From the NCBI RefSeq assembly GCF_003634635.1, contig NZ_RBJB01000003.1, positions 838,631-902,630 on the forward strand: 64,000 bases of DNA, given 5' to 3'. The notes beneath the pieces were generated by a model, which saw only the letters and a list, made by a program, of their open reading frames with translations, did no database searches and was not told the origin of the DNA. Position 1 is the first letter of the stretch; each line of letters opens with the position of its first letter. A program made the translations under genes and the position numbers. Positions 1 to 7,047 of the stretch are shown piece after piece. This DNA comes from Marinobacter nauticus. GTDB taxonomy: Bacteria > Pseudomonadota > Gammaproteobacteria > Pseudomonadales > Oleiphilaceae.

Positions 1-895
1 CCCCCGGGCGGGCGGGTTCATCTACCGTAGTCAGGTTCAGGGGATAATGATGGCACTGGCCAATGTGGGTAAAACGCCCAAGGCGCCAACCGAACCGTTC
101 CTGTAGTTTCTGGCATTTCTGTTCATCCGGCAGTGACAGGATCTCGGCCAGTGCCTCGTCTTTCAGGGTCCAGACCAGGGCCGATTGATGCCCCGGCCGC
201 TTAGGGGAACCATGGGGCAGCAAAGCCATGGGACCGGCCTCAGTAAAACGTTCATAAGCCGTAAACTGGTGGCTGTCGCTGGTGGAGACATTGGCAATCA
301 GCGCGTTCTGACCATAGGCTTCGGTGCGGGCTACAAAGCCCAGCTTCTCCCGCAGCCCGGAACGCCCGCCATCGGCGATCACCAGACAACGAGCGGTCAG
401 TTCCTTCTGTGCGCCATCCTTGCGGATGGCCACCCGGACACCGCCAGCCACAGGCTTCATGCCTTCCACCTGAGCCGGCGCCTGCCAGCTTACTCTGGTA
501 TCAAGCAAAGCCCGCATCAGGCACAGGCCCATCCAGCGGTTGTCTGCCACATAACCCAGGGCCTCCTGGCCGTGTTCGTTGGCATGCAGACGGGTAGCGC
601 CAAAACGGCCCCGGTCAGAAACATGAATGTGGCGGATCGGGGTGGCGTGCTCAGACAACTGTGGCCACAGCCCCAACTGATCAAAGATCAGGTGCGAGCC
701 CCAGGCCAGTGCCGTCGACCGGCTGTCATAGCTGGGCTGGTAATCCTCCGGCAACGCCTCTGGCGACAGCGGAAACGCCTCAACTACCGTTACCTTCAGT
801 TCCGGCACCAGGCGCGCCAGGGCCAGGGCCAGAGTTGCCCCGGCCAGGCCGCCACCGGCAATGATCAGGTCAGTATCCACGCGCTCGGTATTCAC
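1..895 (-). CDS. ubiH: 2-octaprenyl-6-methoxyphenol hydroxylase UbiH, partial
   Basis: This is an FAD-dependent aromatic hydroxylase of ubiquinone biosynthesis. The N-terminal Rossmann motif reads IIAGGGLAGATLALALA, and the second FAD/NADH motif of the family is visible as DGGRSGLREKLG. The frame stays open to the left edge, so about 298 residues of an expected 390-410 are present and the C-terminal GD-box lies outside the window. The GTG start sits four bases after the pepP stop; a second in-frame GTG five codons later is also possible. The order UPF0149-pepP-ubiH is the same as ygfB-pepP-ubiH in E. coli and the equivalent string in Pseudomonas, which separates this gene from its paralogues UbiF and UbiI. 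The identification is firm, the exact start less so. Confidence 0.9.
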   Translation of the reverse strand, partial: MNTERVDTDLIIAGGGLAGATLALALARLVPELKVTVVEAFPLSPEALPEDYQPSYDSRSTALAWGSHLIFDQLGLWPQLSEHATPIRHIHVSDRGRFGATRLHANEHGQEALGYVADNRWMGLCLMRALLDTRVSWQAPAQVEGMKPVAGGVRVAIRKDGAQKELTARCLVIADGGRSGLREKLGFVARTEAYGQNALIANVSTSDSHQFTAYERFTEAGPMALLPHGSPKRPGHQSALVWTLKDEALAEILSLPDEQKCQKLQERFGWRLGRFTHIGQCHHYPLNLTTVDEPARPG

Positions 896-899
896 TGAA

Positions 900-2219
900 T
901 CAGTCCGCCATCAGAGCTTCAATATCGGCAATGGTCTTCGGCACGCCCTCGGTCAGGTTTCGGCAACCCTCTTTGGTGACCACCACATCGTCTTCAATAC
1001 GGATGCCAATACCCCGCCAGCGCGGCTCGACGTCGGTATTGTCGGGCGCAATATACAGCCCTGGCTCAACGGTCAACGCCATCCCCGGTTCCAGTACCCG
1101 CCAGGCATCGCCGACCTTGTAATCGCCAACGTCATGGACATCCAGCCCCAGCCAGTGGCCTGTGCGGTGCATAAAGAAAGGTTTGTAGGATTCGTTGGCC
1201 AGAGCATCGTCCAGGGTGCCTGCGAGCAGGCCCAGATCGATCAGGCCCTGGGTCAGCACCTTCAGCGCCGCTTCATGGGGCTGGTTCCAGTGATTGTCCG
1301 GCTTCACCGCATCGATCGCCGCGTACTGGGCCGCCAACACCACTTCGTAAAGCGCCTTCTGTTCCGGGCTGAACTTGCCGCTGACCGGGAAGGTGCGGGT
1401 GATGTCCGAGGCGTAGCATTCCAGCTCACAACCCGCGTCTATCAGTACCAGGTCGCCGTCTTTCAGCGGTGCCGCATTTTCGATGTAGTGCAGGATGCAG
1501 CCGTTGGCACCACCACCTACGATGGAGGGATAAGCGGTAGAGCGCGCACCATGCTCCATAAAGGTATGAATCAGTTCAGCTTCAAGATTGTACTCATACC
1601 CGCCCTGACGAGCCCGCTTCATGGCCCGGCAGTGGGCCTCGGCACTGATCTGGCCGGCCTTTGCCATCACCTTGATTTCGGCAGCACTCTTGTACAGCCG
1701 CATATCATGCAGCAGATGCTCCAGCGCCACCAGCTCCCCAGGGGGGTGCGCTCCGGAACGAACCTTGCTGCGAATCACCTTGAGCCAGTCCATCACCCGG
1801 TTATCGAATGCCGGATCCTTGCCCAGCGGATAGTAGACCCGGCTGCGGCCTTCAATCATGCCGGGCAGAATATCGTCGATATCTGCAATGGGGAAAGCAT
1901 CGTCGAAGCCGTAACGTTCGATGGCGCCCTCAGGGCCCACCAGAAAGCCATCCCAGAGCTCTTTCTCCGGGTTCCGCTCCTTGCAGAACAGCACCGCCTC
2001 ACCGTGCTCGCGGCCTGGAATCAGGGCCAACACCGCTTCGGGCTCGCCGAAGCCGGTCAGATACTGAAAATCGCTGTCCTGACGAAACGGGTGCAACACA
2101 TCGCGGTTACGCACCCGCTCCGGCGCCGCTGGCAGAATAGCGATGCTGTCCGAGGCCATCCGGTCCATCAACTTGCGACGGCGCTCGGCAAACTCTTTCA
2201 CGGGAATGGTCACAGCCAT
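900..2219 (-). CDS. pepP: Xaa-Pro aminopeptidase II PepP
   Basis: A 439-residue M24B metallopeptidase that removes N-terminal residues preceding proline in the cytoplasm. The creatinase-like N-terminal domain fills roughly residues 1-170 and the pita-bread domain the rest. The dinuclear metal ligands are all visible: Asp261 and Asp272 in DAGCELECYASDIT, His355 in HRTGHWLGLDVHD, Glu385 in TVEPGLYI and Glu409 in GIRIEDDVVV. The length matches E. coli PepP (about 440). It is translated just after the UPF0149 gene (12-base gap) and four bases ahead of ubiH, so the three genes form one operon. Nothing is unusual in the sequence. Confidence 0.97.
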   Translation of the reverse strand: MAVTIPVKEFAERRRKLMDRMASDSIAILPAAPERVRNRDVLHPFRQDSDFQYLTGFGEPEAVLALIPGREHGEAVLFCKERNPEKELWDGFLVGPEGAIERYGFDDAFPIADIDDILPGMIEGRSRVYYPLGKDPAFDNRVMDWLKVIRSKVRSGAHPPGELVALEHLLHDMRLYKSAAEIKVMAKAGQISAEAHCRAMKRARQGGYEYNLEAELIHTFMEHGARSTAYPSIVGGGANGCILHYIENAAPLKDGDLVLIDAGCELECYASDITRTFPVSGKFSPEQKALYEVVLAAQYAAIDAVKPDNHWNQPHEAALKVLTQGLIDLGLLAGTLDDALANESYKPFFMHRTGHWLGLDVHDVGDYKVGDAWRVLEPGMALTVEPGLYIAPDNTDVEPRWRGIGIRIEDDVVVTKEGCRNLTEGVPKTIADIEALMAD

Positions 2220-2231
2220 GATAGCTCCTGA

Positions 2232-2828
2232 TCAGTGCAGGGTGGGCGAATCGCCTGCCGGCTTCTCCGGCTCGTTGAACTCGGTGAACACCGCCAGCGC
2301 GCCAAGGCGCACGTACTCGGTAATTTCAAGCAGTTGCTGTTCACTTTCGTCGTCGGATTCTTCGTCCTCCGACAGCTGGCTGATGGCCACCATATCCTCG
2401 ATCAGCTCCCGGATCTCATCCGGAGCCTGGCCAAGGGAAGCGCCCGCCGCCAGCGCCATGCCTTCCAGAAATCCTCGAACCCAGGCCACCAGGGCTTCCA
2501 GTCGTTGATCGATGGCATAGTCGTCATCTGGCAATAACGGCTGAAAACTCATGTCGGTGGACTGCAATTGCTTGAGCGTTTTGCCGTAGGCGTTGTTCAT
2601 AAAAGGGGCGAGGTCATCCGACTCTTCAGCCGCTTCATCAGCCAGCCCCATGTGTTCGCAAACCATGGCCAGCCACTCAGGCTCGTCAATACGGGAGCCT
2701 GCCGCCAGCCGGCCACAGAGCACGCCATGCAGCTCAGAGGGGTGGCTGAACGCCTTGTGTGCGGTAAACACGTTAGCCCAGCGTTCAAATTCAGCCGCTA
2801 GGGCGGCGGAGGTATCGGTTTCGGACAT
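2232..2828 (-). CDS. UPF0149 (YgfB/YecA-like) family protein
   Basis: A 198-residue acidic, mostly helical protein of the UPF0149 family, called YgfB in enterobacteria. Family features seen are the HGVLCGRLAAG segment near residue 35, the GFLEGMALA segment near residue 125 and the conserved C-terminal EYVRLGALAVF. There is a very acidic linker (SEDEESDDESEQQ). It is the first gene of the operon with pepP and ubiH, as in E. coli and Pseudomonas. In Pseudomonas aeruginosa, YgfB has been linked to control of ampDh3 expression and beta-lactam tolerance, but whether that role applies here cannot be read from the sequence. Confidence 0.9.
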   Translation of the reverse strand: MSETDTSAALAAEFERWANVFTAHKAFSHPSELHGVLCGRLAAGSRIDEPEWLAMVCEHMGLADEAAEESDDLAPFMNNAYGKTLKQLQSTDMSFQPLLPDDDYAIDQRLEALVAWVRGFLEGMALAAGASLGQAPDEIRELIEDMVAISQLSEDEESDDESEQQLLEITEYVRLGALAVFTEFNEPEKPAGDSPTLH

Positions 2829-2976
2829 GAAGCTGCCGTTTCCTTAAATCGGTGGTGTACGTTCAGATACGCGCCGGGGCGGTGCCCCGACGAATACCGT
2901 ATCCTAGCATTCTGGGGAAATCCTGGCACGAATACCCGGGCAGACGGGGTTGCTTTTATCTTCACGCCAGACAAAA

Positions 2977-2988
2977 ATGTTATAACAT
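2977..2988. promoter_or_regulatory. Zur-type operator upstream of the zinc-uptake gene
   Basis: A perfect 12-base palindrome, ATGTTATAACAT, sits 24 bases upstream of the zrgA-like start codon and contains a TATAAC that could act as the -10 box. It matches the core of the Zur consensus of gammaproteobacteria. Repression by zinc-loaded Zur is therefore the simplest reading, and it fits the product downstream. A Fur box would look different (GATAATGATAATCATTATC-like). Confidence 0.75.
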
Positions 2989-3012
2989 ATCAAATATGGA
3001 CAGGATGACCCG

Positions 3013-3600
3013 ATGCGCAGAAACGTTACGCCTCTCATGACCGTGGCACTGGCAAGCGCCGTACTGGCTCCGCTGACCGCGGGCGCGGCCAACAACCCCA
3101 GCGCCCATCAACATGGCCATGCGGAACTCCAGGTAGCCATAGACGCCAACACCGCCGATGTCTTTGTTCGCTCACCCGCATACAATCTGCTTGGCTTCGA
3201 GCACGAGCCACGCACAGAGCAACAGCATCGGCAACTGGCGGATCTGGAGCAGTGGCTGATGTCGACCCCTCTGATTAACACTGAGGATGGCAACTGCAAC
3301 GTGGAAGATGCCAGCTTTCACAGCTCGTGGCCCGAGGCGCCCCGTCATCACAGTGACCATGCGCACGAACACCATGGCCACGATCACGATCACGATCACG
3401 GGCAAGCAAACGACCACAGCGATATCGAGATTACCCAATCACTGACCTGCGACGGACTTGCCGAACACCAGACACTGGCCACACCGCTGGTGAAGCACTT
3501 TCCGGCACTGGAACACCTGGATGTTCAGTGGATCGGCCCTGAAGGCCAGGGCGCCACAAGACTGGAAGTCGGCGACCAGCAATTCCGGATTGGCCGCTGA
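3013..3600 (+). CDS. zrgA: ZrgA-like (DUF2796) zinc uptake protein
   Basis: A 195-residue exported protein with a Sec signal peptide (residues 1-25, ending TAGAA) and the DUF2796 pattern HQHGHAELQVAIDAN immediately after it. A His/Asp-rich metal-binding loop, about thirty residues long and containing HEHHGHDHDHDHG, lies around residues 110-140. ZrgA of Vibrio cholerae is the founding member and takes part in zinc uptake with an ABC system; the same partner genes (ATPase, FtsX-type permease, DUF3299 protein) follow here. The start was chosen because the upstream ATGs are out of frame and a purine-rich stretch precedes it. The palindromic Zur-type box in front suggests derepression under zinc shortage. 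Confidence 0.85.
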   Translation: MRRNVTPLMTVALASAVLAPLTAGAANNPSAHQHGHAELQVAIDANTADVFVRSPAYNLLGFEHEPRTEQQHRQLADLEQWLMSTPLINTEDGNCNVEDASFHSSWPEAPRHHSDHAHEHHGHDHDHDHGQANDHSDIEITQSLTCDGLAEHQTLATPLVKHFPALEHLDVQWIGPEGQGATRLEVGDQQFRIGR

Positions 3601-3604
3601 ACCG

Positions 3605-4120
3605 TTACTCGGTGTAAGGTTCTACCGACTGCGCCACCATGGAATAGGAGGAGGTGCCGAGATCATTCTCGGTTCGCTCAATCACCAGCTCCCCCTCGAT
3701 CCAGACCGGGTCGTATAGAGCCTCCAGGGTAAACCCTTCATGGTATTTTACGTGGATGATCTGGTTTGGGGGTGGTGGCGGCACATGGATGCAGGCGCCG
3801 TAGTAGGGCACCAGGAAGAACTCGAGAATGCGCATATCGTCCGTGGTTTTCAGCGGTACCACGAAGCCCGGAATCCGGCCCTCGACGTTGCCCATTTCCG
3901 GAACCACCCGCCCGGTCATGATTTCGTCCGGCAACAGGGGCGGGCCATCGCCCTCATGTTCGATTTCCGGCATAGTCTCGAGCAGCGCCAGATCTTCCGC
4001 AGGCATTAACTCAAGCCAGTCGATCTCCCGGGGCTCGGCACGGACCGCCAGGGAAACCAATAACAACAAGCCCAGTCCAAGGCAGGCAAGCGACTTGCGG
4101 AACAGAACATCAGTGAACAT
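3605..4120 (-). CDS. DUF3299 secreted protein of the zinc-uptake block
   Basis: A 171-residue exported protein when started at the internal ATG, which places a clean signal peptide (FRKSLACLGLGLLLLVSLAV, cleaved near VRA-EP) at the N terminus; a longer start eleven codons upstream is less likely. The mature part carries the DUF3299 hallmarks GFVVPLK, FFLVPYYGACIHVPPPPPNQ and a short C-terminal beta-rich region. The same family accompanies zrgA and its ABC transporter in other bacteria, so a periplasmic accessory role in metal uptake is inferred. It is oppositely oriented to its partners: its stop faces the zrgA stop with only four bases between them, and it diverges from the ATPase gene. Confidence 0.8.
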   Translation of the reverse strand: MFTDVLFRKSLACLGLGLLLLVSLAVRAEPREIDWLELMPAEDLALLETMPEIEHEGDGPPLLPDEIMTGRVVPEMGNVEGRIPGFVVPLKTTDDMRILEFFLVPYYGACIHVPPPPPNQIIHVKYHEGFTLEALYDPVWIEGELVIERTENDLGTSSYSMVAQSVEPYTE

Positions 4121-4189
4121 CAACACGGGCTCTCCAAAAAACCAGATCAGCAACCGGCGCCATCATACAACGGCGAGCACGATACGGAT

Positions 4190-4903
4190 ATGAACAACGA
4201 GACACGACAACCGCCGGACAGTTCCCGCCCGGACACTCTGGCCATCCGAACCCGGAATCTGCACTTCCGATGGCAAAACCAGGCTCGGGAACTGGCCTTC
4301 CCCGATATTCAGCTGACACGCGGTGAACACCTGTTCCTGCACGGCCCCAGTGGTACTGGTAAAAGTACGCTATTGGGACTGCTCGCAGGCATGCACCCGC
4401 CCAGTCGTGGCAGCCTTCAGCTGCTGAATCAGGAACTGACCACCATGAAGGCCGGCGCCCGGGATCGACTGCGCGCCGATCATATGGGCGTCATCTTCCA
4501 GCAGTTCAACCTGGTGCCCTATCTGAGCGCTATGACCAATGCACTTTTACCTTGCCGGCTATCAAATCTGCGCCATTCGCGCGCGTTACCCTCCGCCACC
4601 GAAGCTGCCCAACACCTGCTAACACAACTGGGCATTCCGCAAAGCCACTGGCACCAGGGAGTGACCCGGCTATCGATCGGCCAGCAGCAGAGGGTGGCTG
4701 CCGCCCGCGCGCTGATCGGTGCTCCGGAGATCATTCTTGCAGATGAGCCCACGTCTGCTCTGGATAGCGACAACCGGGACCGCTTTCTTGAACTACTGCT
4801 AACGCTGGCCGAGCGCAGTAACAGCTCGGTTGTATTTGTCAGCCATGATCAGTCACTGGCCGGGCACTTTCATCATCGCATGGCCCTGGAGGTGGCGCCA
4901 TGA
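4190..4903 (+). CDS. ABC transporter ATPase (LolD/MacB type), zinc block
   Basis: A 237-residue ATP-binding subunit. The Walker A motif GPSGTGKSTLL is near residue 55, the Q-loop reads IFQQFNLVPYLSA, the signature is LSIGQQQRVAAARAL (a serine-isoleucine variant of LSGGQ), Walker B is IILADEPTSALD and the switch histidine lies in VVFVSHD. It overlaps the permease gene by four bases (ATGA), so the two are translationally coupled. MacB/LolD-type ATPases drive mechanotransmission with FtsX-like permeases rather than classical import. Next to zrgA and a DUF3299 gene this pair most likely corresponds to the ATPase and permease of the Zrg system. Confidence 0.9.
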   Translation: MNNETRQPPDSSRPDTLAIRTRNLHFRWQNQARELAFPDIQLTRGEHLFLHGPSGTGKSTLLGLLAGMHPPSRGSLQLLNQELTTMKAGARDRLRADHMGVIFQQFNLVPYLSAMTNALLPCRLSNLRHSRALPSATEAAQHLLTQLGIPQSHWHQGVTRLSIGQQQRVAAARALIGAPEIILADEPTSALDSDNRDRFLELLLTLAERSNSSVVFVSHDQSLAGHFHHRMALEVAP

Positions 4904-6177
4904 ACAAGCTCAAGCTCACCATCTTCCTGTCCGCCGCCAGCCTGTGGTACCGGCGCCGTGTACTGGCCCTCGTTTGCCTGACCCTGACCCTGAGCGTAAC
5001 CCTGCTGCTTGGCATCCAGTACCTGCGCACAGAAATCCGACAGTCATTCACCAGCACCATCAGCGGCACCGACCTTATCGTAGGGGCCCGCAGTGGCCAA
5101 CTGAATCTGCTGCTTTACACGGTGTTCCACATCGGCGATGCCACCAACAACATTCGCTGGTCCACCTATCAGTCCATGACTGAGGACAGCCGCATCGACT
5201 GGCTGATCCCGATTTCCCTGGGCGACAGCTACCGCGGCTATCGGGTTGTCAGCACCAACGAGCAGTTCCTGGCCCACTTCCGCTATGGCAACGACCAACC
5301 GCTGACCCTGGCGAGCGGAGACTGGTTTTCTGACCTGTTTGACGTGGTGATCGGCGCCGGCGTGGCCCGGCAGCTTGATCATGAACTGAACGACGACCTG
5401 GTGCTTTCCCATGGCGGTGGCCGCACCAGCTTCTCGAATCACAAGGACCTGCCATTCCGGGTATCCGGCATTCTCGCGCCAACCGGCACGCCCGTCGACC
5501 AGGCGGTTTACATCAGCCTTGAAGCCATGGAAGCCATGCATGTGGGCTGGGAATCCGGTGTAGCCATCCCGGGGCGGACCCTGTCGGCCGACCAGGCACG
5601 CAACCGGGACTACACTCCGGATGCCATCACTGCGGTGCTCATTGGCCTCGACCGCCCGATCCTCACCTTTCAGGTTCAACGGGAGCTGAACCAGTCCCGC
5701 GAGGAACCTCTGTCAGCCATCCTGCCGGGCGTGGCCCTGAGCGAGCTCTGGCGGATGATGGGGCAATTTGAAAAAGCCCTGCTGGGCATCAGCGGCTTTG
5801 TCGTGATCACCAGCCTGGTGGGACTGATTGCGGTTTTGCTTACCCTGCAAGCCCAGCGGCAACGGGAGATTGCCGTTTTGCGAGCGACCGGAGCTTCACC
5901 GGGGCTGATTGCCGGCCTGTACAGCCTGGAGTGCGTCGGGCTTGCCCTGGCCAGTTGCCTGTTCGCCCTGCTGCTCGGCGCTGCCGCCATCGCCGGCCTC
6001 AGCCCCTGGCTACTGGAACACTACGGACTGCAAATCCGGCTTCGGCCGCTGGCCCGGGAGGAGTGGCTGTTACTGATGGCAGTGCCTCTTTTTGCCCTGC
6101 TAGTGTCCGCCCTTCCAGCACTGAACACCTGGCGAGCAGGCCGACAACAGGGGTTCGGGGCACCGGACTCCAGCTGA
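4900..6177 (+). CDS. FtsX-type ABC transporter permease, zinc block
   Basis: A 425-residue inner-membrane protein with the MacB/FtsX arrangement. One transmembrane helix near residues 18-40 is followed by a periplasmic MacB-PCD domain with the typical GTDLIVGARSGQL segment, then three helices in the last 150 residues. The FtsX core QRQREIAVLRATGASPG is present near residue 315. It has only four helices, which argues for a mechanotransmission complex that acts on a periplasmic partner and not a substrate pore. The partner proposed from the neighbourhood is the ZrgA-like protein or the DUF3299 protein. The gene ends about 120 bases before the small coiled-coil gene, and no terminator is evident. 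Confidence 0.9.
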   Translation: MNKLKLTIFLSAASLWYRRRVLALVCLTLTLSVTLLLGIQYLRTEIRQSFTSTISGTDLIVGARSGQLNLLLYTVFHIGDATNNIRWSTYQSMTEDSRIDWLIPISLGDSYRGYRVVSTNEQFLAHFRYGNDQPLTLASGDWFSDLFDVVIGAGVARQLDHELNDDLVLSHGGGRTSFSNHKDLPFRVSGILAPTGTPVDQAVYISLEAMEAMHVGWESGVAIPGRTLSADQARNRDYTPDAITAVLIGLDRPILTFQVQRELNQSREEPLSAILPGVALSELWRMMGQFEKALLGISGFVVITSLVGLIAVLLTLQAQRQREIAVLRATGASPGLIAGLYSLECVGLALASCLFALLLGAAAIAGLSPWLLEHYGLQIRLRPLAREEWLLLMAVPLFALLVSALPALNTWRAGRQQGFGAPDSS

Positions 6178-6232
6178 ACTGACGCAAAAGGTGACAGGCC
6201 TCACGGCGAGCACGCCATGACAATGCGGTAAA

Positions 6233-6261
6233 TTGACCGGTCTGGCGCGCGCACTTATAGT
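6233..6261 (+). promoter_or_regulatory. Sigma-70 promoter for the TIGR02449-zapA operon
   Basis: A -35 box TTGACC and a -10 box TATAGT are separated by exactly 17 bases and lie 34 bases before the first start codon of the coiled-coil/zapA pair. This is the best sigma-70 promoter match seen near that operon. It also explains why the upstream TTG should not be taken as a start codon. Confidence 0.6.
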
Positions 6262-6295
6262 AACTCTCATCAAAATCACCGATGTTGGGCAGGTC

Positions 6296-6502
6296 ATGGA
6301 ACAGTCCGAAGTACAGGCATTAGCGGACAAGCTGGACAAGCTGATCGAGCGCTGCGACAAGCTGGAGAAAGACAACGCCCTGCTAAGGGAGCTGCAGGAC
6401 GACTGGAACCGGGAACGGGCCCAGCTAATGCACAAAAACGATCTTGCCAAAAACAAGATTGAAGCCATGATCGGCCGTCTTCGGGCACTGGAGCACCACT
6501 GA
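6296..6502 (+). CDS. TIGR02449-type small coiled-coil protein
   Basis: A 68-residue cytoplasmic protein that is nearly all one coiled coil, with heptad-like leucines in VQALADKLDKLIERCDKL and further on. It precedes zapA with a TGATG junction (stop and start share a base), as the TIGR02449 family does in Pseudomonas. The start follows a GGGCAGG ribosome-binding site; an upstream in-frame TTG overlaps the likely -35 box and is rejected. The size, coiled coil and partnership with zapA suggest a ZapB-like role at the division ring, but this is inference and no function is established from the sequence. Confidence 0.8.
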   Translation: MEQSEVQALADKLDKLIERCDKLEKDNALLRELQDDWNRERAQLMHKNDLAKNKIEAMIGRLRALEHH

Positions 6503-6798
6503 TGTCACAGACCCCAACCACCGTGGAAGTCAGGATTCTCGACAAGGAATACCTGGTGGCCTGTCCGCAGGAAGAGCAGGAAGCCCTGCTACGTGCAGCC
6601 CGGCATCTGGACACCAAAATGCGTGAAATCCGCTCCAGCGGCAAGGTATTCGGTACCGAGCGCATTGCCGTGATGGCCGCCCTGAACATCACCCATGAAC
6701 TGCTGGAACGCGACACCATGTCAGACGCCACCAGCAGCATCCTGCGTGCCATGGATAACCGGCTTGATGAAGCGCTGGGAGAGCCTTCGGACAACTGA
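6502..6798 (+). CDS. zapA: Cell division protein ZapA
   Basis: A 98-residue cytoplasmic protein that binds and bundles FtsZ at midcell. The N-terminal beta-hairpin region VEVRILDKEYLVACPQEEQ and the following LLRAARHLDTKMREIR helix match the ZapA globular head, and the remainder is a coiled coil used for dimer and tetramer formation. Its position immediately before 6S RNA is the classical gammaproteobacterial arrangement. It is translated from an ATG overlapping the preceding stop. Confidence 0.95.
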   Translation: MSQTPTTVEVRILDKEYLVACPQEEQEALLRAARHLDTKMREIRSSGKVFGTERIAVMAALNITHELLERDTMSDATSSILRAMDNRLDEALGEPSDN

Positions 6799-6822
6799 TC
6801 CGGAAAGAATCCGGAAACGGGG

Positions 6823-6853
6823 TTGCAATCCTCCCCGGCCCTGCCCGTATAAT
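6823..6853 (+). promoter_or_regulatory. 6S RNA promoter
   Basis: A consensus -10 box TATAAT is preceded by TTGCAA with a 19-base spacer, which is long, so the -35 call is weaker than the -10. Transcription would start seven to eight bases downstream, exactly where the 5' strand of the 6S terminal stem begins. Confidence 0.65.
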
Positions 6854-6860
6854 GGAACCA

Positions 6861-7038
6861 ACTTCCTGGGCTGTTCGCTGGTCGGGTACGTCCTCGAGCC
6901 GATGCGCATTACCCAGGTGGCTACTTCAGGGCATTGTGAGCATGTCCCCCAAGGGGGAAAGCCTAATATGTCACAGCGGCCACCGACCTTGAACTTCTGG
7001 GTTCAAGGGCTACATCCGATAACGGCAGCCCGGGAAGC
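6861..7038 (+). ncRNA. ssrS: 6S RNA (SsrS)
   Basis: The RNA that mimics an open promoter and sequesters sigma-70 RNA polymerase in stationary phase. The first bases (ACTTCCTGGGCTG) pair with the last ones (CAGCCCGGGAAG) to form the closing stem. Internal conserved pieces are also present: GTGAGCATG, AAAGCCTAATAT, CACCGACCTTGAAC and GGGTTCAAGGGCTACA. The overall order matches E. coli 6S and the length of about 178 bases is usual (184 in E. coli). It sits directly after zapA as in most gammaproteobacteria, but fau, the gene that usually follows, is separated from it here by an inverted lipoprotein gene. Ends are estimated from the pairing. Confidence 0.92.
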
Positions 7039-7047
7039 TTTTCACCG

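Noticed and set aside
185..898. Plus-strand frame over the left edge
   Set aside because: Antisense to ubiH, which is open to the window edge and carries FAD motifs.
861..2231. 456-codon plus-strand frame opposite pepP
   Set aside because: Antisense shadow; PepP metal ligands are all in the minus-strand frame.
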